From positions 2,790,001 to 2,854,000 of the forward strand of contig NZ_JAXHBQ010000001.1 of assembly GCF_042466115.1 (NCBI RefSeq): a stretch of 64,000 nt of DNA, read 5' to 3'. Made by a program: the position numbers and the translations under genes. Source of the DNA: SW4 sp042466115 (GTDB lineage Bacteria > Pseudomonadota > Alphaproteobacteria > Rhodobacterales > Rhodobacteraceae). The number at the start of each line of letters is the position of its first letter. Position 1 is the first letter of the stretch. The notes under the pieces were generated by a model. That model did no database searches. It saw only the letters and a program-made list of their open reading frames with translations, and was not told where the DNA came from. Below, in pieces: positions 8,364 to 17,159 of this stretch.

Positions 8364-9242
8364 ATGGCGACCGTCAATGCAGACAATCGCGGCTTGCGAC
8401 TGGCCGTGCGCTATGGGGTTCTGACCCTGATCGCGCTGATCTTTATCTTCCCGCTGGTGTTCATGGTGGTGTCGAGCCTCAAGCCCGATTTCCAGCTATT
8501 GTCCGACACCGGCAGCCTGCGCGCTTTCCTGCCCGTGGGGGATGTCAGTTTTAACAACTACGCGGCGGCCTTTGATCGCGCGCCGGTGGCCTTGTTCGTG
8601 TTCAACTCGGTTTTCGTGACGGGGGCAACGGTGCTGCTGTCGCTGTTCTTGTGTTCGCTCTGTGCGTTTTCATTCGTGTTTCTGGAGTGGAAAGGGCGCG
8701 GCGTGCTGCTGTCGATCATCCTTGCTACGCTGATCATCCCGTTTGAAACCATCGCCATTCCGCTGTTGCTGATCGTGTCCAAACTGCCCTGGATCGGGCT
8801 TGAGGGGTTCGAGATCGGCTGGCTTAACTCTTACCGCGTGCAGATCATTCCGTGGATCGCCGACGGGCTGACGATCTTTTTGTTCGTGCAATATTTCCGC
8901 GATCTGCCAAACGAATTGATCGAGGCAAGCCGCGTCGAAGGTGCAAGCTGGTGGCAGATTTATCGCCGCGTTGTCATGCCCCTTGCCGGCCCTGTGCTGG
9001 CGACGGCGGCGATCCTCAAGTTTCTGGTGATGTATAACCAATACCTCTGGCCCCTGATCGTGGTGCAACAAGAAGAGTTCCGCCCGGTCATGGTTGGCCT
9101 CGGCTACTACTTCCAACTTAACCCTGCTTGGGGTGAAATCATGGCCTATCTGACCGTCATCACGGTGCCGGTTCTGGCCTTCTATCTGATACTGCAACGC
9201 GCGTTTATCGCGTCGATTGCCTCAACCGGCGTGAAAGGCTGA
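8364..9242 (+). CDS. Sugar ABC transporter permease 2 (MalG-like)
   Basis: A 292-residue inner-membrane permease with six predicted helices and the EAA-loop signature IEASRVEGASWWQIYRRVVMPL near residue 195. It forms the transmembrane channel with the preceding permease. It follows the first permease almost without gap, and the hydrolase gene starts three bases after its stop. Confidence 0.92.
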   Translation: MATVNADNRGLRLAVRYGVLTLIALIFIFPLVFMVVSSLKPDFQLLSDTGSLRAFLPVGDVSFNNYAAAFDRAPVALFVFNSVFVTGATVLLSLFLCSLCAFSFVFLEWKGRGVLLSIILATLIIPFETIAIPLLLIVSKLPWIGLEGFEIGWLNSYRVQIIPWIADGLTIFLFVQYFRDLPNELIEASRVEGASWWQIYRRVVMPLAGPVLATAAILKFLVMYNQYLWPLIVVQQEEFRPVMVGLGYYFQLNPAWGEIMAYLTVITVPVLAFYLILQRAFIASIASTGVKG

Positions 9243-9245
9243 ACG

Positions 9246-10238
9246 ATGGTCCTCGCACTTGATAAACACTTTGTCTGGGACAGCTGGTATGTCCGCGATG
9301 ACGACCTGTGGCATGGATATTTCCTCAAGGCGCCGCGCGCGATTGGCGATCCAGACCTGCGCCACTTCAACGTCAGCTATGGTCATGCGACCAGCACCGA
9401 CCTGACAAACTGGACCCATCTGGGTGAATGCTTCCGCCCGTCAGAAGGACCCGCGTGGGATGATTATACCACTTGGACCGGATCGGTTGTGCGTGGCGAT
9501 GATGACCAGTGGCACCTTTATTATACAGGCGCATGCAAGGCCGAAGATGGCATGTATCAGCGCATCGGCCACGCGGTGTCCCACGATCTGCACAACTGGA
9601 AGCGGGTCGGCAATGGCCTGATCCTCGATCTTGAGGGGCCGAACGCACACCATTACGAAGTGCGCATGGAAGACAGCCTGTGGCACGACCGTGCCATGCG
9701 CGACCCTTGGGTCATGCGCGACCCTGACGGCGATGGCTGGCTGATGTTTTTCACTGCCCGCACTGCCGGGATCGAAGAACCCAACGCAGGTGGTAATATC
9801 GGCTTTGCGACCTCGCCCGACGGTTTCGAGTGGACGCTGCGACCCCCTGTTTTCACTGGTGGATATGGCCAGCTTGAAGTGCCTCAGGTGTTCGAAGTGG
9901 ATGGCCAATGGTATTGCCTGTTCTGCACCGCAGCCGAGCATTTCTCGAAAGATCAGGCCGCTGCGACCACGGGCGGACCTGTTACTGGTAACCACTACCT
10001 GATCGGCGACAGCCCGCGCGGCCCTTGGCGGATCGCACCTGAATTCCTTGACGGGGCATTGCCGCCACGCCGCTATGCCGCGCGGATCGTGGATACGGGC
10101 GATGGCCTTGTGATCCTTGGATTTGCGGACCGCCCCGACGGCGGTGACTTTGTCGGCCACGTGATGGACCCCGAACCAATCATCATCGATGACAATGGCT
10201 TGCTGCACGTGCAGGCCCTTTCCAAAGCAGCGGAGTAG
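9246..10238 (+). CDS. GH32-like five-bladed beta-propeller glycoside hydrolase
   Basis: A 330-residue cytoplasmic protein without signal peptide. Three acidic motifs are arranged as in clan GH-J and related beta-propeller hydrolases: WD near the start (Trp11-Asp12, candidate nucleophile), RDP (Arg152-Asp153-Pro154, transition-state stabiliser) and EVP (Glu211, candidate acid; ECP in classical GH32). Blade repeats such as DLTNWTHLG and DLHNWKRVG are visible. Its position between permease and ATPase genes suggests it cleaves the imported di- or oligosaccharide inside the cell. If truly GH32-like, a fructoside is plausible, but GH43/GH68-type activities cannot be excluded. Confidence 0.75.
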   Translation: MVLALDKHFVWDSWYVRDDDLWHGYFLKAPRAIGDPDLRHFNVSYGHATSTDLTNWTHLGECFRPSEGPAWDDYTTWTGSVVRGDDDQWHLYYTGACKAEDGMYQRIGHAVSHDLHNWKRVGNGLILDLEGPNAHHYEVRMEDSLWHDRAMRDPWVMRDPDGDGWLMFFTARTAGIEEPNAGGNIGFATSPDGFEWTLRPPVFTGGYGQLEVPQVFEVDGQWYCLFCTAAEHFSKDQAAATTGGPVTGNHYLIGDSPRGPWRIAPEFLDGALPPRRYAARIVDTGDGLVILGFADRPDGGDFVGHVMDPEPIIIDDNGLLHVQALSKAAE

Positions 10239-10244
10239 CGAATA

Positions 10245-11315
10245 ATGGCAACGGTAAAACTACGTGACCTTCGCAAAAGCTATGGCAAGGTCGAAGTCAT
10301 CAAAGGCGTCGATATTGATGTGGCTGACGGTGAATTTGTCGTCTTTGTCGGCCCCTCGGGCTGCGGCAAATCCACGCTTTTGCGGATGATCGCCGGGCTT
10401 GAGGATATCACCAGCGGCACGCTGGAAATTGATGGCAAGGTCGTCAACGATATTGAACCCAAAGATCGCGGCATCGCCATGGTGTTCCAGACCTATGCGA
10501 TTTTCCCGCATATGACCGTGCGCGAAAACGTGGCCTTTGGCCTGACAGTCAACAAGATCGACAAGGAAACCAAAGACGCCAAAGTCGCCGAAGCCGCACG
10601 CATTTTGCAGATGGAACATCTGATGGACCGCCGCCCTTCGGAACTGTCAGGCGGGCAGCGCCAGCGCGTCGCCATTGGCCGCGCAATTGTGCGTGATCCG
10701 TCGGTGTTCCTGTTTGACGAACCCCTGTCCAACCTTGATGCGGCCCTGCGCATGGACATGCGGATGGAGATCGGCAAGCTGCACCAGGACCTTGGTGCAT
10801 CCATGATTTACGTCACCCACGATCAGGTTGAAGCCATGACACTGGCCGACAAGATCGTCGTGCTGAAGGACGGATTGGTGATGCAGGTCGGCGCGCCGAT
10901 GGAGCTTTATCACGAGCCGGCGAACCTGTTTGTTGCGGGCTTCCTTGGCGCGCCGTCGATGAATTTCATGGTCGTTGATGTCTTGGACGTCGATGCGCAG
11001 ACGGTCACGATTTCCAGCCCGTCGTTGGAAACGATTTCCGTGCCGCGGCGGGGGCGTGATTTTACCAAGGGCGACAAGGCGACACTGGGCATTCGCCCGC
11101 AGTATCTGGTGCCAGTGAACGGTGATACGGGGATGTTGCACGGGCAGGTTGCCATTACCGAACGTCTGGGCGCAGAAACTGTTGTCGACATTACTCTGCG
11201 CGAAGGGTCCAAGATCATTGCGGCCATCGGCGAGGACCGGGTGATGGAAAACGGCGCCGAAATCAGCCTGAATTTTGATCCCGCGCAGGCGCATCTTTTC
11301 AACGAAATGGAATGA
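10245..11315 (+). CDS. Sugar ABC transporter ATP-binding protein (MalK/UgpC type)
   Basis: A 356-residue ATPase with Walker A (GPSGCGKST, about residue 37), the signature LSGGQRQRVAIGRA, Walker B (VFLFDEPLSNLD), an H-loop (YVTHDQVEAMTLADKI) and a C-terminal regulatory TOBE/OB domain (about 240-356). It energises uptake through the two upstream permeases. It overlaps the following dehydrogenase gene as ATGA. Confidence 0.94.
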   Translation: MATVKLRDLRKSYGKVEVIKGVDIDVADGEFVVFVGPSGCGKSTLLRMIAGLEDITSGTLEIDGKVVNDIEPKDRGIAMVFQTYAIFPHMTVRENVAFGLTVNKIDKETKDAKVAEAARILQMEHLMDRRPSELSGGQRQRVAIGRAIVRDPSVFLFDEPLSNLDAALRMDMRMEIGKLHQDLGASMIYVTHDQVEAMTLADKIVVLKDGLVMQVGAPMELYHEPANLFVAGFLGAPSMNFMVVDVLDVDAQTVTISSPSLETISVPRRGRDFTKGDKATLGIRPQYLVPVNGDTGMLHGQVAITERLGAETVVDITLREGSKIIAAIGEDRVMENGAEISLNFDPAQAHLFNEME

Positions 11316-12364
11316 CCCGCCCCGTTGTGATCCTTGATGCCCATTGGCGTCAGGTTGGCGAGCTGTTCAGCGACAGCGATCTGCGCCGTCTGCATGATAT
11401 GGCCGAGGTAATCTGGGGCAGGGACGAACCCATTCCTGCGGATGTCCTGCGCGATGGTCTGGCGCGCGCGCATGTGCTGATCGCGGCAAGCCCCTGCGTT
11501 GATCAGGCGACACTTGATGCGGCGCCCCACCTGCGCATGGTGATCGAGGTGTCGGGCGCGTTTCCCGACACAATCGACTATGCCGCCTGTGCCGCGCGCG
11601 GGGTCGAGGTGCTGTCCTGTGCCCCCGGTTTCCGCCAGTCGGTCGCGGAAATGACCTTGGCGATGGTGCTGGCGGGTGCGCGCGGCTTGGTTGCCGAACA
11701 CGAAGGGTTTCGCACTGGCCGCGAAAGCTGGCTGGCGGACAATGACGCGACCGATTTCACCCTGTTTGGCGCAAGTGTCGGCTTTGTCGGGTACGGGTCA
11801 ATCGCCCGTCTTACCCATGATCTGATGCGCCCATTCGCGCCCCAAGTGACCGCATGCGATCCGTGGTTGCCGGCAGATATTGCCAATGCGGCGGGGGTCG
11901 ACCTTGTGTCGCTGGATGATTTGATGGCGCACAGCCGCTGCGTGATCGTTGCCGCGGCACCCAGCCATGAAAACAAAGGGCTGATCGGCGCGTCCGAAAT
12001 CGCCCGGATGCCCAAGGGTGCGCTGTTGGTTCTGATCAGTCGCGCGCATCTGGTGGATTTCGACGCGGTGCTGGCGGCCACGCAGGGGGGGCATATCCGT
12101 GCCGCGATTGATGTCTTTCCAAGCGAACCTGTGGCGGCTGACCACCCGATGCGCGACAACCCCAACCTGATCCTGTCGCCCCATCGGGCAGCGGCGGTGG
12201 CGGGTGGGCGCCAGTTGATCGGGCAGTTGATCCTGTCAGACCTTGCGGCGTTGATTGATGGCAAGCCCCCCGCCGCATTGCAGCGCGCGAAGGGCAGCAA
12301 TGTCACCGCCCTTGCAGGCGTTGGTGACGCAACCCAAGTCGCCGATATGGCCAGCCAGCGCTAG
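11312..12364 (+). CDS. D-isomer-specific 2-hydroxyacid dehydrogenase
   Basis: A 350-residue NAD(P)-dependent dehydrogenase. It shows the catalytic and Rossmann domain order of the family, with the nucleotide-binding FVGYGSIA motif near residue 155, an Arg in the VLISRAHLVD segment, a Glu in DVFPSEPV and the catalytic His in LSPHRAAAV. It reduces 2-keto acids to 2-hydroxy acids or the reverse. As last gene of the sugar operon, coupled by ATGA overlap to the ATPase, it probably handles an acidic intermediate of the same sugar. The substrate cannot be told from sequence. Confidence 0.88.
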   Translation: MTRPVVILDAHWRQVGELFSDSDLRRLHDMAEVIWGRDEPIPADVLRDGLARAHVLIAASPCVDQATLDAAPHLRMVIEVSGAFPDTIDYAACAARGVEVLSCAPGFRQSVAEMTLAMVLAGARGLVAEHEGFRTGRESWLADNDATDFTLFGASVGFVGYGSIARLTHDLMRPFAPQVTACDPWLPADIANAAGVDLVSLDDLMAHSRCVIVAAAPSHENKGLIGASEIARMPKGALLVLISRAHLVDFDAVLAATQGGHIRAAIDVFPSEPVAADHPMRDNPNLILSPHRAAAVAGGRQLIGQLILSDLAALIDGKPPAALQRAKGSNVTALAGVGDATQVADMASQR

Positions 12365-12367
12365 GCG

Positions 12368-14452
12368 TTATTTCCCGCGTTTGGGGTAGGCACCGCCGCC
12401 TTTGGGCGCACCCTTGCCCTTTGCAGCGCGCGGCTTGCCGGGTTTTCCGCCCTTGGGCTTGCTGCCCGGCGGCGTAAAGCGCTTGGATGGATCGCTTGCG
12501 CCTTCAAAGCTGCGTTTGGCGGGGGCAGCATCAGCACGCGGCGCGCCCTTCGCGGCTGGTTTGCCACCGAATTTCCCCTCGGATTTACTGCCGAACTTAC
12601 CCTTAGGCTTGCCCTCGTAGCTCCCCTTTGGCTTGCCCGAAGGCTTTCCGGATTTCCCGTCATAGTCGCGCTTGGGTTTATCACCGGGTTTGCCACGCGG
12701 TTTATCGGCAGGCTTGCCCGCACCCGCAGGCTTGTCACCTTTGGGTTTCCAATCGGCCAAGGCATCGCCGTGGTCTTTCTTGGGCGCGCGCGCGGGCTTG
12801 GCGCGCGGTGCGGCGTCCGTATCACGCGGCTTGTAGGCTGGCTTGCCGCCACCCTTGCGCGGTGGTGGGCCGGACAGCACCGGTGCTTTGTCAAGCTGCG
12901 TGATCAACGTGCCCGCCTCAAGCTCCATACCGTTGCCGACACGGGCCAGAAACCCGTCAACGCTGGTTTTCAAGATTTCAACGTAGGACTGGTCTTGCTG
13001 GATGCGGATCGCGCCGATGTCGTCCTTGCTGATCCCGCCGGCCTTGCACAGCAGCGGCAACAGCCAGCGCGCTTCGGCGTTCTTGTCGCGGCCCACATTG
13101 ACCGAGAACCAGACCGAGGGGCCAAATTCCGAACGCGGGCGCGGCTTGGCGGCGTCTTCGACATTGCCCAGTTCTTCGGGGGCGGATTGGCGTTCACGGT
13201 GCAGGCGCAGGAAGGCGGCGGCCAGCTGGGACGCGCTGAACTCGGAGGCCAGTTTGGCCACAAATTCCTGATCGTCCTCGCCCACGGGCTCATCCCATGG
13301 TGTGTTGACCAACAGGCGTTCTTCGTCGCGTGCCAGCACTTCGGCAGCCGAAGGCGGTGCACCCCATTCGGCCGTGAGTTTCGCGAACCGTAGCAGGCGT
13401 TCAGCCTTGCCGCGCATTTTGACGGGCACAATCAGCGCCGAGGTGCCTTTGGCTCCCGCGCGCCCCGTGCGGCCCGACCGGTGCAACAAGGTGTCGGAAT
13501 TGTTGGGCAGTTCGGCATGGACCACCAGTTCCAGACCCGGCAGGTCAATCCCGCGCGCCGCAACATCAGTGGCCACACACACCCGCGCGCGCCCGTCGCG
13601 CATGGCTTGCAGGGCGTGGGTGCGTTCATTCTGGGTCAACTCGCCCGACAGGGCCACAACGCTGAACCCGCGATTTGAAAAGCGGCTGGTCAGACGGGCG
13701 ACCATGGCGCGGGTATTGCAAAAGACGATGGCGTTGCGCGCATCGTAATAGCGCAACACGTTGATGATGGCGTTTTCAGCATCACGCGGGGCCACGGGCA
13801 TGGCCTTGTATTCGATATCGGCGTGCTGGCTGGTTTCGCTGACGGTCGTGACACGCACAGCGTCGCGCTGGAAACTTTTTGCCAGTTTGGCGATGGCGGC
13901 AGGCACTGTGGCGGAAAACATCAGGGTGCGGCGGGTCTCGGGCAATTCGCTGAGGATAAACTCAAGGTCCTCGCGGAATCCCAGATCAAGCATTTCATCC
14001 GCTTCGTCCAGGACCACCGCGCGCAGTGACCCCATGTCGATCGAGCCGCGCTTGATATGGTCGACCAAACGGCCCGGCGTGGCGACAACAACATGCGCGC
14101 CGCGTTCAAGGGCGCGCCGTTCGTCGCGCATATCCATGCCACCAACACACGAGGCAATCACAGCGCCCGCTGCGCGATAAAGCCACTGGAATTCCCGTTT
14201 TACCTGCAAGGCCAGTTCGCGCGTGGGGGCGATGACCAGCGCAAGCGGTGCGCCCGCGGCGTCAAATGTATCGCCATCCCCAAGCAGCGTTGGTGCAATC
14301 GCAAGGCCAAAGCCCACGGTTTTACCCGATCCGGTTTGGGCGGACACCAGCAAATCGGCCGCACCCAGTTCGGGCGCAGTCACCGCCTCTTGGACGGGGG
14401 TCAGGGTGTGGTAGCCTTGGGTCTCGAGGGCGGCGGCGATGGTCTGTTTCAC
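12368..14452 (-). CDS. DEAD-box ATP-dependent RNA helicase with long basic tail
   Basis: A 694-residue helicase that begins with GTG. Domain 1 has the Q motif, SAQTGSGKT, PTRELALQV, LDEADEML and SAT; domain 2 has the ARGIDLPGL and HRSGRTGR motifs. Around residues 440-520 there is a region resembling the DbpA/CsdA RNA-binding domain. From about 540 to the end the protein is a low-complexity, Lys/Gly/Pro-rich tail with repeated GKP units, expected to bind RNA. Roles in ribosome assembly or cold-shock RNA remodelling are typical of the family. The tail is long for this class. Confidence 0.92.
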   Translation of the reverse strand: MKQTIAAALETQGYHTLTPVQEAVTAPELGAADLLVSAQTGSGKTVGFGLAIAPTLLGDGDTFDAAGAPLALVIAPTRELALQVKREFQWLYRAAGAVIASCVGGMDMRDERRALERGAHVVVATPGRLVDHIKRGSIDMGSLRAVVLDEADEMLDLGFREDLEFILSELPETRRTLMFSATVPAAIAKLAKSFQRDAVRVTTVSETSQHADIEYKAMPVAPRDAENAIINVLRYYDARNAIVFCNTRAMVARLTSRFSNRGFSVVALSGELTQNERTHALQAMRDGRARVCVATDVAARGIDLPGLELVVHAELPNNSDTLLHRSGRTGRAGAKGTSALIVPVKMRGKAERLLRFAKLTAEWGAPPSAAEVLARDEERLLVNTPWDEPVGEDDQEFVAKLASEFSASQLAAAFLRLHRERQSAPEELGNVEDAAKPRPRSEFGPSVWFSVNVGRDKNAEARWLLPLLCKAGGISKDDIGAIRIQQDQSYVEILKTSVDGFLARVGNGMELEAGTLITQLDKAPVLSGPPPRKGGGKPAYKPRDTDAAPRAKPARAPKKDHGDALADWKPKGDKPAGAGKPADKPRGKPGDKPKRDYDGKSGKPSGKPKGSYEGKPKGKFGSKSEGKFGGKPAAKGAPRADAAPAKRSFEGASDPSKRFTPPGSKPKGGKPGKPRAAKGKGAPKGGGAYPKRGK

Positions 14453-14544
14453 GGGCGGCTTCTTTCAGGATCAAAGGCCTGCCAATAAGGGCCGCGCGCG
14501 CGAATGTATATGGGCAATTGCGCATAACTGCCCTGCATTTCGGG

Positions 14545-16980
14545 TTAACCGCGCACGCGGGCCATGTGCGGATCATATTGTGCCGGATCGACAATCACCG
14601 CCGGCACCATCTGCCCCAGACGGTCAATGTCAAAGGTAGCGCCGACCTGCGCAAGGCCGGCATCGACAAAGGCGTAGGCAAGGTTCTTTTGCACCCGATG
14701 GCCATAGCCACCCGATGTCACCGTGCCAATAACCCCCTCCCCATGCATGACCGACGCGCCACCATGCGCAGGGGCGCTGTCATCAGTAAGGTGCAGCGTG
14801 ACAAGCTGTTTGGTAGGCTCGGCGGCGACACGTTTTTCCAATGCGGCCTTGCCGATAAAATCAGGTTTGACCATATCAACGAAGCGTGACAGGCCCGTTT
14901 CAAACGGATCAAATTCGGTCAGGATGTCCGCTTTCCAGTGCAAATAGCCTTTTTCAAGCCGCATTGATTCCACTGCATGCGCCCCGAACAGGCGCAGCCC
15001 TTGGGCCAGCCCCGCGTCGCGCAATGCAAGATAGGCCGCATAAAGCGATGCATTGGGAACGTGGATTTCATAGGCAAGTTCACCCGAAAAGCTGACCGAC
15101 ATGACGGTTGCAGGGGCGTATCCGATGAAACATTCGCGCACCGACAGCCACGGGAAACCGGCCGCCGACCAATCAGCGCGGCTGACCGCCTGCATCACTG
15201 CACGCGCCTTTGGTCCTGCCAGCACAAGGATTGTTTGATCATTGGTCAGCGAGGCGATCTGCACGTCCTCATCCGCGCCAACATGGCTTTGCAACCAGTC
15301 CATATCGTGGAACTCTGACGCTGCGGCAGAACCATACCAAATCCGTTCGGGACCACGATCCGAGGCGGGGAGATTGGCCACGGTCGCCTCGCCCTTCAGC
15401 ATACCGTGGTGGTTCAAAAGATACCCAAGCCCCACACGGCCCGGTTTGGCGGTGACGCGGCCACAGAACATCCGGTCAAGGAAAGTGCGCGCATCCGAAC
15501 CCGTGATTTCAAACCGGTTGAACCCGTTCACTTCGCACAGGCCAACGGCGTCTTGCACGGCGGCGACCTCGGCGGCGACCACCGGAAAGCTTTCATCAAA
15601 ATGGAAGCCGTGGGTGACGTGAAAATCAGGGGTCGGTTTGAAAAACTCGGCCCGCTCCCAACCGTTCACGACCGTGAATTCGGCGCCTTCAGCGGCCAGA
15701 ACAGGGGTCAGCGCGGTTGTCTTGGCCATCCGGCCTGCGGGGCGGTGCTCATTCGGGAAATGGAAGCGGAACTCGTTCTGGTAGTCCTCGATCGCCTTGA
15801 GCGCGGTCAGCTCGACATTCGTGTGGCCGGTAAAGCGGCGCGGATCAATGCACCACGTGTCATAGCAGGCCTCGCCATGCACGATCTGCTGGGCCAGCAT
15901 CCAGCCATGCCCACCGCCTTCGCCAAGTCCGGCGCGCAAGCCGATGATACAGAACGCATTGCGTTTGCCGGGGACAGGGCCGACCAGCGGCGCACCGTCA
16001 ATCGTATAGGTGATCGGGCCGTTGACGATGGTCTTGATCCCGACCTCGGTCAGGGCGGGCATGCGTTCAAACGCCCCTTCCAGAACATCTGTGATCCGGT
16101 CCAGATCATCGGGGCACAAGGCGTTGACGAAATGCGGGTCGATCCCGTCCATGCCCCATGTTTTGCAGTCTTGTTCATAAAAGCCGACCAACAGGCCGTT
16201 CTTTTCCTGACGGCAGTAGTAATCGCTGATCGGGCAGCGCAGCAACGGCATCCGGTGGCCTGCCTCGGCAATTGCCGGAATGTCCTCGGTCACGAAATAC
16301 TGATGTTCCATCGACGTGACAGGGTGATGCACACCCATCATCGCGCCAACCTCGTTCACGCGGTAGCCGCAGGCGTTCACGACGATTTCGCAGGTGATAT
16401 CGCCCTGATCGGTGTGGACGGTCCAGCTGTCGTCCTTGTGCTGCGTCAGGCCCGTCACGGGGGTGTTGCGGTAAACTTCGGCCCCGGCCTTGCGTGCGCG
16501 GCGTGCCAGCGCCTGACACAAGGACGCCGGATCAATATCGCCGTCATTGCCATCCCACAGGCCGCCGACCAGATTATCGGTCGAAATCAGCGGATGGCGG
16601 CGGGCGCATTCCTTGGCGTCGATCACTTCAAATGCGACACCCATGCCGCGCGCCATCGAGGCAAAGTGGCGATAGCCGTCCATCTGCGCCTGCGTATTGG
16701 CAAGGCGAATGCCGCCATCACCGTGGTTATATTGCACAGGATAATCCGCATCGTCGCGCAACTCTTTGTAAAGGTTTATGGAATGGGTTTTCAGGCCAAC
16801 CATCGTCTGGTTCATGCCAAAGTTCGTCACCTGCGCCGCCGAATGCCATGTTGTGCCTGATGTGAGTTCGTTGCGTTCAAGCAAGACCACATCGCTCCAC
16901 CCCTCTTGGGTGAGGTGATAAAGCGTGGAACATCCGGCGATGCCCCCACCAATAACAACGACGCGGGTGTGCGATTTCAT
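14545..16980 (-). CDS. Dimethylglycine/sarcosine dehydrogenase-like flavoprotein (DAO-GcvT fusion)
   Basis: An 811-residue two-part enzyme. The N-terminal D-amino-acid-oxidase-type FAD domain has VVVIGGGIAGCS and TTWHSAA; His46 is the expected covalent FAD site. The C-terminal half (about 420-811) is a GcvT-like folate-binding aminomethyltransferase domain. Relatives oxidatively demethylate dimethylglycine, sarcosine or similar N-methyl amines and pass the one-carbon unit to tetrahydrofolate. I chose the ATG at 16980, which has an AAGGGAA ribosome site, over a TTG five codons upstream. It is divergent from an MttB-family gene, suggesting joint use of a methylated amine. Confidence 0.9.
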   Translation of the reverse strand: MKSHTRVVVIGGGIAGCSTLYHLTQEGWSDVVLLERNELTSGTTWHSAAQVTNFGMNQTMVGLKTHSINLYKELRDDADYPVQYNHGDGGIRLANTQAQMDGYRHFASMARGMGVAFEVIDAKECARRHPLISTDNLVGGLWDGNDGDIDPASLCQALARRARKAGAEVYRNTPVTGLTQHKDDSWTVHTDQGDITCEIVVNACGYRVNEVGAMMGVHHPVTSMEHQYFVTEDIPAIAEAGHRMPLLRCPISDYYCRQEKNGLLVGFYEQDCKTWGMDGIDPHFVNALCPDDLDRITDVLEGAFERMPALTEVGIKTIVNGPITYTIDGAPLVGPVPGKRNAFCIIGLRAGLGEGGGHGWMLAQQIVHGEACYDTWCIDPRRFTGHTNVELTALKAIEDYQNEFRFHFPNEHRPAGRMAKTTALTPVLAAEGAEFTVVNGWERAEFFKPTPDFHVTHGFHFDESFPVVAAEVAAVQDAVGLCEVNGFNRFEITGSDARTFLDRMFCGRVTAKPGRVGLGYLLNHHGMLKGEATVANLPASDRGPERIWYGSAAASEFHDMDWLQSHVGADEDVQIASLTNDQTILVLAGPKARAVMQAVSRADWSAAGFPWLSVRECFIGYAPATVMSVSFSGELAYEIHVPNASLYAAYLALRDAGLAQGLRLFGAHAVESMRLEKGYLHWKADILTEFDPFETGLSRFVDMVKPDFIGKAALEKRVAAEPTKQLVTLHLTDDSAPAHGGASVMHGEGVIGTVTSGGYGHRVQKNLAYAFVDAGLAQVGATFDIDRLGQMVPAVIVDPAQYDPHMARVRG

Positions 16981-17063
16981 GATGTTCCCTTTCAATCCTG
17001 CGCGATACTGCCTGAAAAAGCGGCCCTGTGGTCAATGACAACTGCATTATCCGGCCAATTGAA

Positions 17064-17093
17064 ATACAACTTCCATGAAATCGGGAATTGTAT
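17064..17093. promoter_or_regulatory. Inverted repeat in the divergent promoter region
   Basis: ATACAA (17064-17069) and TTGTAT (17088-17093) flank an inner partly symmetric core (TTCC with GGGAA). The repeat lies between the flavoprotein and mttB-like genes and is a candidate operator, possibly for the LysR regulator encoded beyond mttB. The regulator link is inference only. Confidence 0.35.
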
Positions 17094-17159
17094 GAAAGGC
17101 ATTGCAATGGAAACAACCGCGCCGTTCCCATTGTGGCAGGACGAAAACAGGGGCCAGGG

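Noticed and set aside
12500..12800. Short repeats resembling a CRISPR or tandem array
   Set aside because: They are irregular codons for the Gly-Lys-Pro tail of the helicase and lack regular repeat-spacer spacing.
15406..16860. 484-codon plus-strand frame inside the dimethylglycine-dehydrogenase-like gene
   Set aside because: It is antisense to a protein with clear FAD and GcvT motifs and has no recognisable features.
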